From contig JALSLM010000108.1 of assembly GCA_026988295.1 (NCBI GenBank), positions 1-34,847 on the forward strand: a stretch of 34,847 nucleotides of DNA, read 5' to 3'. The translations under genes and the position numbers were made by a program. The DNA comes from Thiotrichaceae bacterium (GTDB lineage Bacteria; Pseudomonadota; Gammaproteobacteria; Thiotrichales; Thiotrichaceae). This document shows positions 17,526 to 23,248 of the stretch, in pieces (position 1 is the first letter of the stretch; every line of letters begins with the position of its first letter). The notes beneath the pieces were generated by a model, which had not been told where the DNA came from, did no database searches, and saw only the letters and a list, made by a program, of their open reading frames with translations.

Positions 17526-18786
17526 ATCACTTTTCTCACGTTTGTCTTTTAGCCTTTTTAGCACATTGCTACTTATCACTATTATCATAGTAACCACTTT
17601 GAGTATTATTGTCGCTGAAGAACCCAAACGACTACTTTCAGAAAGATTATTACGTTATAACATTGAAAAAATAGGCATCCCACCAAGCAATAAAAATCTC
17701 AAACAGTTTTCTGAGCAACTTCAGATTTCACTCACTGTTACAGGAGAAAATAATTTTCTATGGAACTCTAGAAAAGGTTTGCCTCAACCGAATCTTTTGG
17801 AGTCATTAACAAGCCCAGACACACAGTTTGATTTTTTGCGACTTCGCACTTTCAAACAAGTAGTCTTACTACGACACAAAAACTTTAGCTACTATATTTC
17901 AGATTACGAAGGTCAGCTCTCAAGCAAAGCAAAACTAACGCTTGTTTTAGCTATTATTTCAATATTGCTGGTACTTTTTATAAATCGTCGCTTTATTCAT
18001 TGGCTCTTTCACCCTCTTAAACAACTCAAAGCTGATGCTATTAAAATCAGCGAAGGTGATATAGAGCACCATCTAATAACAAATCGTAAAGATGAGCTAG
18101 GAGAACTCACTCAAAGCGTTAATGCTATGGCCGAGAAACTACAAAATAATATCCGTAGCAAACGACAATTATTACTTGCCATAAGTCATGAATTACGTAC
18201 CCCCTTGGCACGCGCAAAAATGTATTTATCACTTATGCCTAAAAATGAGTACCAAGAAAAGCTGGATAATAATCTAAATACACTAAATAGCTTAATTGAA
18301 GCATTACTCCAATCTGAAACTCTCGGAGATTCACGGGAAGAGCTGAATATCACAGAAGTTAATATGAACTTACTCATACAAGAAATTATGAATGAGTACG
18401 AAACAGACAGAATTCACTTCAAAGCATCCCAACAAAGCTACAAACTTCAAGCTGATAAGTTACGCATAAAACTATTAATCAGTAATTTGCTCAATAACGC
18501 TTTGCAATATACCGATGATATTGTAGAGATAGAGCTTTACTACCAAAATAAAAACATCCAATGTATTATAAAAGATCACGGCAAGGGTATTGCTAAAGAT
18601 GAAGTCCCACACCTAACTGAAGCATTTTATCGCCCAGATAAATCGCGCCAACGTAAAACGGGAAATTATGGTTTAGGTTTATATCTTTGCCAGAAAATTA
18701 TTGATGCTCACAGTGGCAAACTAGAAATTAAAAGTAAGTTAGGACAAGGAACAAGTATCATTCTTAGCTTTAAGACTCAAGATTAA
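17518..18786 (+). CDS. Sensor histidine kinase (HAMP, HisKA, HATPase)
   Basis: Membrane sensor kinase paired with the regulator just upstream (8-nt overlap). In 422 residues it shows membrane helix 1 (~9-31), a short periplasmic domain (~32-137), helix 2 (~138-155), and a HAMP linker (~158-212). The dimerisation box ISHELRTPLARAK carries phospho-acceptor His224. The ATPase domain has N-box ISNLLNNALQY, KDHGKGIA and GNYGLGLYLCQKI. The layout resembles envelope-stress or metal sensors such as CpxA/CusS. The short sensor domain gives no hint of the ligand. A palindrome at 18849 follows. Confidence 0.94.
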   Translation: MYKSLFSRLSFSLFSTLLLITIIIVTTLSIIVAEEPKRLLSERLLRYNIEKIGIPPSNKNLKQFSEQLQISLTVTGENNFLWNSRKGLPQPNLLESLTSPDTQFDFLRLRTFKQVVLLRHKNFSYYISDYEGQLSSKAKLTLVLAIISILLVLFINRRFIHWLFHPLKQLKADAIKISEGDIEHHLITNRKDELGELTQSVNAMAEKLQNNIRSKRQLLLAISHELRTPLARAKMYLSLMPKNEYQEKLDNNLNTLNSLIEALLQSETLGDSREELNITEVNMNLLIQEIMNEYETDRIHFKASQQSYKLQADKLRIKLLISNLLNNALQYTDDIVEIELYYQNKNIQCIIKDHGKGIAKDEVPHLTEAFYRPDKSRQRKTGNYGLGLYLCQKIIDAHSGKLEIKSKLGQGTSIILSFKTQD

Positions 18787-18848
18787 ATAAGCCACAGAAC
18801 ATAAGGCGGAATTTCTAAGGTTATCATTCAACCATCTGTTTATATCCC

Positions 18849-18873
18849 GAATCCGTAAGGTCACTACGGATTC
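18849..18873. repeat. Palindrome GAATCCGTA / TACGGATTC
   Basis: Perfect 9-bp arms with loop AGGTCAC after the sensor kinase gene. Related copies lie at 21975-22003, 22172-22188 (half) and 26651-26678. There is no T-tract. Confidence 0.75.
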
Positions 18874-18944
18874 AGAATTATATTGCAAATTAACACAGAC
18901 AAAACTTACAAATTAAAAAATATTAAAAAGGAATATCAAATAAG

Positions 18945-19283
18945 ATGCTTTATATGAAAAATATCATTTCAATTTTAGTTTTAATAACTGCTCTAACTGT
19001 TATCACATCCTGTGATCAAATATATGATTCTGTAATTTCTTTTGCAGACATGAGTGTTGAAGAATCATTGCAAAATGTCACTGATGAAGATTTAACCGAA
19101 GTTTGCTCCAGTAAAGAATATTTAGCCGCATTAAAAGTGACTAAAGAAAAATGTTCTAAAGCAATACTTTCAAGGAAAAAAGTTTGCTTAAAAAGCTCCC
19201 AAGAGAAATGGGAAAATAAGATTTCAAGTAAAAAAGACCTTGAGCAAATGGCAACTGAGTATGTCAAATGCTTGATAGATTAA
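18945..19283 (+). CDS. Small Cys-rich lipoprotein, unknown
   Basis: The 112-residue product starts with a hydrophobic signal segment and lipobox VITSC, so Cys23 should be lipid-modified and the protein anchored in an envelope membrane. The mature part is Lys/Glu-rich and helical in character, with four further cysteines (54, 70, 81, 109) that could form two disulfides. ATG 18945 has AAGGA about 12 nt upstream; ATG 18954 is also possible. No family is recognised. It lies between the two-component system and a miniature element, on the same strand as the kinase but 158 bp away behind a palindrome. Confidence 0.72.
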   Translation: MLYMKNIISILVLITALTVITSCDQIYDSVISFADMSVEESLQNVTDEDLTEVCSSKEYLAALKVTKEKCSKAILSRKKVCLKSSQEKWENKISSKKDLEQMATEYVKCLID

Positions 19284-19286
19284 AGC

Positions 19287-19421
19287 ATCAAAGGGGTCAG
19301 ACTCGATTGATTTTACCACAGCGATAATATGTTGAAGACGAAGCAAAAGGGAAGCTTTGAGTTAAAAAGGCAGGTATAAACTGTTTATGCAGTCATTTCA
19401 ATCAAGTCTAACCCCTTTGAT
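19287..19421. mobile_element. 135-bp MITE, ATCAAAGGGGTCAGACT family (copy 1)
   Basis: Terminal inverted repeats of about 24 bp: ATCAAAGGGGTCAGACTCGA at the left, and the complement of ATCAAAGGGGTTAGACTTGA at the right. It has no coding capacity. A nearly identical copy in the same orientation is at 20132-20267, and a lone left end is at 21339-21365. The two copies flank the first toxin-antitoxin pair. GGGGTCAGACT ends of this kind are often seen with REP-associated transposases, but none is encoded here. Confidence 0.85.
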
Positions 19422-19424
19422 TCT

Positions 19425-19431
19425 GTTAGGC
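19425..19431 (-). other. attC-like core GCCTAAC (R'' type)
   Basis: On the minus strand GCCTAAC fits the integron R'' consensus RYYYAAC and lies 11 bp beyond the antitoxin stop. It is the inverted partner of GTTAGGC at 20035-20041 upstream of the toxin. The rest of an attC would be interrupted by the miniature element at 19287-19421. Seven bases alone can arise by chance. Confidence 0.3.
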
Positions 19432-19441
19432 TTTTATAAAT

Positions 19442-19702
19442 TTATGCAACTAACTCTTGCTCAACATCCCAGCCAGGGAAAACGATTACAGCAGGATGGC
19501 ATTTCAATGCTCTTGCCAAAACCTTTGCTCTTTCTACCCCCAATTTTACTTTATCATGTTCAATAGCCGATAAGGTTGATTGAGGAATACCACTAATTAA
19601 TGCCAATTCATTTTGGCTTAATTCTTGAAGTTCTCGAAGAATGCGAACTGAGTTACCAATAGAAACTTCGACTGTTTTTTTAGCTTTTTTAAATTCATTC
19701 AT
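19442..19702 (-). CDS. XRE-family antitoxin of a RelE/HigB-type pair
   Basis: DNA-binding antitoxin that should neutralise the toxin encoded directly upstream and repress their promoter. The 86-residue product has a Cro/C1-type helix-turn-helix (SQNELALISGIPQSTLSAIE, about residues 36-55). ATG 19702 is chosen because GGAG lies 8 nt upstream; this leaves a 1-nt gap after the toxin stop. ATG 19723 would overlap the toxin by 20 nt. The gene order toxin then antitoxin is as in higBA-type loci. Confidence 0.87.
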   Translation of the reverse strand: MNEFKKAKKTVEVSIGNSVRILRELQELSQNELALISGIPQSTLSAIEHDKVKLGVERAKVLARALKCHPAVIVFPGWDVEQELVA

Positions 19703-19703
19703 C

Positions 19704-19985
19704 TTAATTTCTCCGATAGTCATGAGGTGTTACCCTAAATACTTTTACATAAAGCTCTTCATTTTCTATTTTATAAACAACCCTATACTGAATATTGAGG
19801 CGAGATGAGCGGTGACCTTCCCATTCACCCGAAAGAGATTCATCGTTAAATCCCTTTATTAGCTTTAATCCTTCTGGTCCTGAAATAGCTACAATGTCCT
19901 TCCATTTTTCATACCTCATTAGTATTTCATTTGGAATTTTCTTTAGCTGTTTCGTTACTTTTTTATGTTCATAAATGTCCCACAT
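19704..19985 (-). CDS. RelE/ParE-superfamily toxin (HigB-like)
   Basis: Small basic toxin, probably a ribosome-dependent mRNA endonuclease. It has 93 residues: an N-terminal helical part with KKVTKQLKKIPNEI, then LSGEWEGHRSSRLNIQYRVV and a C-terminal KVFRVTPHDYRRN, the usual RelE-type core with basic residues and a late His/Tyr. The promoter is unusually close: TTGACA-16-TATACT ends 9 nt before the ATG, so the message would be almost leaderless. The ATG lies in the arm of a 36-bp operator-like dyad. Whether it cuts mRNA or poisons gyrase (ParE type) cannot be settled by eye. Confidence 0.87.
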   Translation of the reverse strand: MWDIYEHKKVTKQLKKIPNEILMRYEKWKDIVAISGPEGLKLIKGFNDESLSGEWEGHRSSRLNIQYRVVYKIENEELYVKVFRVTPHDYRRN

Positions 19986-20022
19986 ACTAAATACAGTATA
20001 TATATTATATTTAGTATGTCAA
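19983..20022 (-). promoter_or_regulatory. Toxin-antitoxin promoter and operator dyad
   Basis: Perfect 11-bp arms CATACTAAATA / TATTTAGTATG (19983-19993 and 20008-20018) with a 14-bp spacer. On the minus strand TTGACA (20017-20022) and TATACT (19995-20000) are 16 bp apart inside the dyad. Binding there by the XRE antitoxin would block RNA polymerase, the usual autoregulation of such pairs. Transcription would start about 3 nt before the toxin ATG. Confidence 0.75.
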
Positions 20023-20034
20023 TGTTACATTTTA

Positions 20035-20041
20035 GCCTAAC
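20035..20041 (-). other. attC-like core GTTAGGC (R' type)
   Basis: On the minus strand CGTTAGGC fits the integron recombination consensus GTTRRRY and lies just upstream of the toxin promoter, where the end of the preceding attC should be. A G10 run (20052-20061) follows and no matching R'' is seen, so only half a site remains. Confidence 0.35.
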
Positions 20042-20131
20042 GCTCAATTGAGGGGGGGGGGACAGACAGTGATGAACGTAATCATATGAAATACTTTATA
20101 GAATCCACTAAACTTAAATCAACTGCTTAGC

Positions 20132-20267
20132 ATCAAAGGGGTCGGACACGATTGATTTTACCACAAGCGATAATATGTTGAAGACGAAGCAAAAGGGAAG
20201 CTTTGAGTTAAAAAGGCAGGTATAAACTGTTTATGCAGTCATTTCAATCAAGTCTAACCTCTTTGAT
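20132..20267. mobile_element. 136-bp MITE, ATCAAAGGGGTC family (copy 2)
   Basis: Nearly identical to 19287-19421, with a handful of substitutions and one extra base, in the same orientation. Recombination between the two copies would delete the first toxin-antitoxin pair. Confidence 0.85.
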
Positions 20268-20340
20268 CTGAAGATAAATACTATACGAATCAACAGTTTG
20301 CATCCTGTTCCGTAGTAACCTATCGGGTTTAGATTATAGA

Positions 20341-20368
20341 TACCCATCCCCCCCCTTTTTTTATACTT
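20341..20368 (-). repeat. Poly-A/poly-G ATGGGTA element copy
   Basis: The reverse strand reads A7, G8, ATGGGTA. It lies in the 282-bp gap between the second miniature element and the second toxin-antitoxin pair; no gene starts nearby. Confidence 0.85.
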
Positions 20369-20472
20369 TGTTAATCAATATAAACACGATGGAGAATTGA
20401 AGTTGTGCTTGAAAATCTGACAAAAGGTAGTAAACCGCATATAAACTGATTTACTACCACCATGAGTTTAGA

Positions 20473-20536
20473 ATAATTAGGGTCAGAGTAAAATTTAAGG
20501 CAAGTAAAGAGAAATACTACTCTGCCCCCAATTATT
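20473..20536. repeat. Short inverted-repeat element, GGGTCAGAGTA type
   Basis: ATAATTAGGGTCAGAGTA at the left and TACTCTGCCCCCAATTAT at the right form an about 18-bp imperfect inverted repeat around a 25-bp centre. It resembles REP-type units. It lies 14 bp beyond the second antitoxin stop, as the miniature element does after the first antitoxin. Confidence 0.65.
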
Positions 20537-20549
20537 ATACTTTAAACAT

Positions 20550-20837
20550 TTAGGTTTTAAATTGTTTCTCCATAAATCTACCATCCGCATATTTATGCAG
20601 GATGCTGGCTATAAATGTTTGATATGGGATACCCTCACGTAAAGCAAGTTTTTGGATAGAAGATAGGTCTCGACTAGTAAGACGTATATTTATTCTTTTA
20701 TCTTTTTTAAACGTATTGGCGGCATATTCTTTATGTTTTTCCATTTCTTTTTTTGTATTTGACATGGGGTGCATCTCTCCAGAGTCAAATGCTTCTAGGA
20801 TTTCTTGCTCCTCTTTGTCTAGTTTATATTTAGGCAT
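20550..20837 (-). CDS. CopG-type antitoxin of a BrnT-like pair
   Basis: The 95-residue antitoxin has an acidic N-terminal segment (DKEEQEILEAFDSGE) and a C-terminal ribbon-helix-helix (RINIRLTSRDLSSIQKLALR ... IPYQTFIASILHKY), as in the CopG_antitoxin family. It should bind the toxin and the operon promoter. GGAG lies 8 nt before the ATG, and the gene begins 2 bp after the toxin stop. It follows the toxin in the same operon. Confidence 0.88.
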   Translation of the reverse strand: MPKYKLDKEEQEILEAFDSGEMHPMSNTKKEMEKHKEYAANTFKKDKRINIRLTSRDLSSIQKLALREGIPYQTFIASILHKYADGRFMEKQFKT

Positions 20838-20839
20838 AA

Positions 20840-21115
20840 TTATTCTCCGATATATTTTTTGGTAGCTTTACGACTGGGTATGATTGTTTTTAGAAAAATC
20901 TCATTATTAGACTTTTCTATATACGGAACCAAGTAAGCATAATTATTTATTGCCACAACTGAAATCATCTGGTTTGGGTATTTATCTTGGTTTGGATGCT
21001 GATATATATCCAATTCATCACCTTTTTCAATATGATAAACAACTTCTTCAAAAGAGATTCCTCTCTCCAGTTTAAGTATTTCATTTTTTTCTATATTCCA
21101 ATTATAGCTTTTCAT
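20840..21115 (-). CDS. BrnT-like type II toxin
   Basis: The 91-residue protein begins SYNWNIEKNEILKLERGISF, the BrnT-family start (W-x-x-x-K-N near the N-terminus, then R-G-I-S-F-E-E). It ends KTIIPSRKATKKYIGE. Family members are RelE-fold RNases that block translation. It is paired with a ribbon-helix-helix antitoxin. A TATAAT (minus strand, 21124-21129) ends 8 nt before the ATG, again predicting a leaderless message. An attC-like site lies about 50 bp upstream, so this may be an integron-derived cassette. Confidence 0.83.
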   Translation of the reverse strand: MKSYNWNIEKNEILKLERGISFEEVVYHIEKGDELDIYQHPNQDKYPNQMISVVAINNYAYLVPYIEKSNNEIFLKTIIPSRKATKKYIGE

Positions 21116-21123
21116 GCGGTGTT

Positions 21124-21129
21124 ATTATA
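21124..21129 (-). promoter_or_regulatory. -10 box of the BrnT-like operon
   Basis: A perfect TATAAT on the minus strand, 8 nt before the toxin ATG. A weak -35 (GTGCAA) stands 16 bp further up. There is almost no room for an untranslated leader. Confidence 0.5.
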
Positions 21130-21168
21130 GCACAATGTGTGCCTATTGCACTCATTTGGTTTTTGGTA

Positions 21169-21271
21169 GTCTAACGCTTGTATCAGCTACCGCCTAGAAG
21201 GGCGCAACTTTTAGCAGCTTTTTACAAAAGATGTGACGCTTTCAGTGGTCAGCTGGATATACTGGTTATGT
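21169..21271 (-). other. Candidate integron attC site
   Basis: On the minus strand the 103-bp segment starts CATAACCAGTATATCCAGC and ends GCTGATACAAGCGTTAGAC. The terminal GTTAGAC fits GTTRRRY. The end segments can pair (TAAC/GTTA, then GTAT..CAGC with extra bases on one side), as R''/R' and L''/L' boxes do. An internal CGCCC/GGGCG-like stem is present near 21185-21200. It lies directly upstream of a toxin gene with its own promoter, as expected at a cassette junction. No integrase or attI is in the window. Read by eye, not scored with a model. Confidence 0.45.
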
Positions 21272-21338
21272 GCTTTAGTCATAGACTGCTGTGCCTTGAT
21301 GAGATCTCAGCTTCCAGCTTTCTCCATATCTAGCCCAC

Positions 21339-21365
21339 ATCAAAGGGGTCAGACTCGATTGATTA
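21339..21365. repeat. Lone left end of the ATCAAAGGGGTC MITE family
   Basis: Matches the first 27 bp of the element at 19287. It lies about 50 bp before the UPF0149 gene and has no right end nearby. Confidence 0.7.
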
Positions 21366-21414
21366 CTTTGATTAAACCCATGCCTATACATAAAAAATAG
21401 TTTACTATTCACTC

Positions 21415-21972
21415 ATGGATAAAACGATAGATTATTTTCAATTAGAAAATGCTCTGCAAAAAGCAGAGGCTGATTATAGTACTTCTGAGGCTCAGGCTAT
21501 TGCTTGTGGCATGTTGGCGGTTAATATTGCGGCAGATAAAGTTGCTTGGGCGCAGCTTATTTTTGGTGAGATTGATCCAAATGATCGCTTGCAGGTTGAA
21601 GCGATTAAGTTGACTGGGGAGTTGCATGATCAGTGTAAACGACAGTTACAAGATGCCAATCTTGCCTTTGAGCTATTAATGCCTGATGAGGATGAGTCTT
21701 TGCTTTTACGTGTTTCTGCACTTCAAGAATGGTGTAATGGTTTTTTATTAGGCGTTGGCTTAAGTGGTGTGAGTGATCATAAAACACTGCCAGATGATAC
21801 TCGTGAATTACTCGCAGACTTTACTGAGATAGGTACTTCAGGTAGTTTTGATCTGGAAGATGAGCTTGCCTCAGAAGAAGCTCTTGCTGAAATTAGTGAA
21901 TATGTGCGTATGGGGGTTCTTCTTATCAATGAAGAATTACAGCCGATAAAGCAATCAACACTCATACATTAG
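21415..21972 (+). CDS. UPF0149 family protein (YgfB-like)
   Basis: Cytoplasmic protein of the YgfB/YecA UPF0149 family; its biochemical role is not well settled. The 185-residue product has the N-terminal TSEAQAIACGML segment and the family core LQEWCNGFLLGVGLSG (about residues 103-118). An acidic C-terminal half follows. YgfB proteins lack the SEC-C metal-binding tail of YecA, and none is seen here. The ATG has no clear Shine-Dalgarno. It is alone on this strand between a repeat-filled upstream region and a palindrome after its stop. Confidence 0.86.
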   Translation: MDKTIDYFQLENALQKAEADYSTSEAQAIACGMLAVNIAADKVAWAQLIFGEIDPNDRLQVEAIKLTGELHDQCKRQLQDANLAFELLMPDEDESLLLRVSALQEWCNGFLLGVGLSGVSDHKTLPDDTRELLADFTEIGTSGSFDLEDELASEEALAEISEYVRMGVLLINEELQPIKQSTLIH

Positions 21973-22208
21973 ATCCTGAATCCGTGAGGTCACTACGGCA
22001 CAGGACGCAAGCTATAGATTCATCACGGTTTTAAAAAATACCCGCTTAACCTACGGGTGAAGCTAAGATTTAGTGAGCTTCCCATCTGCGCTAGCAGATG
22101 GTTGACTCAATTATGCAGAGCTTTTTAAATCCCGTGCTAAACCAATATCTTACGCCCTGTTATCCGCATTGACCTCACAGATTCAGGTAGATTGTTTCAT
22201 TCATTGTT
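21973..22208. repeat. Gene-free stretch with several hairpins
   Basis: It contains a degenerate CCTGAATCCGT...ACGG..CAGG palindrome (21975-22003), ACCCG / CGGGT around 22040-22058, a perfect CCATCTGC / GCAGATGG hairpin (22082-22101), and a half copy ending GATTCAGGT (22172-22188). No reading frame or known RNA is recognised. Confidence 0.5.
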
Positions 22209-22391
22209 TCAAAAAAACCTAAGCAAAACCAGACCTGCTAGAAAGGTATAAACACCTATTGGCATGGTAAAAAACGCCTTAAAGTCATCGGGTATAAACT
22301 TCTCACTAGCAGGAAAAAATTTTCTCACTAAGCCAAAAAGAAAAATTGGAACCGCGACTAATAATAATAAAACACCTATTGAAGTTAACAT
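22209..22391 (-). CDS. Small two-helix membrane protein
   Basis: About 60 residues with hydrophobic segments at ~4-24 and ~43-58 around a charged loop (RKFFPASEKFIPDDF). No family is recognised. The start is embedded in a poly-A/poly-G ATGGGTA element: the reverse strand reads G7-ATGGGT-ATG, giving two in-frame ATGs (22397 and 22391). For ATG 22391 the G-run stands where a Shine-Dalgarno would be, so that start is preferred. It is on the same strand as the pteridine reductase but downstream of it. Confidence 0.6.
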   Translation of the reverse strand: MLTSIGVLLLLVAVPIFLFGLVRKFFPASEKFIPDDFKAFFTMPIGVYTFLAGLVLLRFF

Positions 22392-22417
22392 ACCCATCCC
22401 CCCCTTTTTTTACATAT
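22390..22417 (-). repeat. Poly-A/poly-G ATGGGTA element at a gene start
   Basis: The reverse strand reads A7, G7, ATGGGTATG. The element supplies the start codon and possible ribosome site of the small membrane protein. Confidence 0.85.
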
Positions 22418-22463
22418 TTTCTAAATCATTATGAATCATATCTTGGATCAACTAATACTCGAG

Positions 22464-22482
22464 TTCTCAGACAGCCTCCTAG
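22464..22482. repeat. CTAG-family half repeat at a stop codon
   Basis: TTCTCAGACAGCCTC followed by CTAG. The TAG in this CTAG (22479-22481 on the minus strand) is the stop of the pteridine reductase gene. Confidence 0.8.
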
Positions 22483-23231
22483 TGATTCAATAAACGACCG
22501 CCATCAACGGGAATAATATGCCCTGTAATATAATCTGCATCGCATACTAAAAAAAGGATTGCTTTGGCAATATCTTTTGGGCTTCCTTCACGTTTCAAGC
22601 AGGTTTTGTTTAATATCTCTAACTGTTCATCTATTCCACTTATTCCGCTTTCATTCTCTGGCCAAAGAATAGCTCCTGGCGCAACTCCATTTACTCTAAC
22701 TTCTGGGCCGAGTTCTCTTGCTAAAGATTGCGTTAGCATTAATAATCCTGCCTTTGCCGAACTATAAACAGTGTGATCTTTTAAAGGACGTATACCGTGA
22801 ATATCCACCATATTAACGATACAGCCTTTATTTTTAATTAGCTCAGGTGCAGCTAGTTGTGATAAAAATAATGGGGCTTTTAAATTGCTTGCCATTAGAT
22901 TATCCCAATCTTCTTCGCTTATCTTACCTAAAGGTGTGGCAAAAAAGCTCGATGCATTATTAATAAGAATATCCAAACGACCTGCTTGATGAATTATAGC
23001 ATCAATCATCTTTGATAATTGTGTTGTATCAGATAGCTCGGCTTGATGCAAATAGCAAGAATCAGGACGTATTGCATTTAATTTTTTACTCAATTCTTCA
23101 GCATCTTTAGCAGAATTACGGTAGTGTATCACCACCGTTGCACCTGCCTGATGCAAGGCTTGTACGGTCACCGCGCCAATACGCCGTGCTGAACCTGTTA
23201 CTAAAGCAACTTTACCTTTTAGATTTTGCAT
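22479..23231 (-). CDS. Pteridine reductase (FolM/PTR1-type SDR)
   Basis: NADPH-dependent reductase of dihydropterin or dihydrofolate. From ATG 23231 the 250-residue product shows the diagnostic TGSARRIG cofactor loop (an Arg-Arg-containing variant of the SDR glycine motif), LINNASSF, Ser/Asp in VNMVDIHG, and the catalytic YSSAK. It ends with GHIIPVDGGR. GAGAG lies about 8 nt before ATG 23231; ATG 23243 and TTG 23249 are also in frame. It diverges from the methyltransferase gene, whose ATG at 23249 is only 17 bp away, so promoters must overlap coding sequence. Its TAG stop is part of a CTAG-family repeat. Confidence 0.9.
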   Translation of the reverse strand: MQNLKGKVALVTGSARRIGAVTVQALHQAGATVVIHYRNSAKDAEELSKKLNAIRPDSCYLHQAELSDTTQLSKMIDAIIHQAGRLDILINNASSFFATPLGKISEEDWDNLMASNLKAPLFLSQLAAPELIKNKGCIVNMVDIHGIRPLKDHTVYSSAKAGLLMLTQSLARELGPEVRVNGVAPGAILWPENESGISGIDEQLEILNKTCLKREGSPKDIAKAILFLVCDADYITGHIIPVDGGRLLNH

Positions 23232-23248
23232 GTAGACTCTCATACCCA

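Noticed and set aside
19016-19267. Minus-strand 83-codon frame opposite the lipoprotein
   Set aside because: It is a shadow frame; the plus-strand product has a clear signal and lipobox, the minus one has no recognisable feature.
20052-20061. G10 run as a further copy of the poly-G element
   Set aside because: It lacks the preceding A-run and the ATGGGT tail; it is next to the attC-like core instead.
23138-23248. Upstream start for the methyltransferase
   Set aside because: It would overlap the divergent pteridine reductase by about 100 bp; ATG 23249 fits homologues better.
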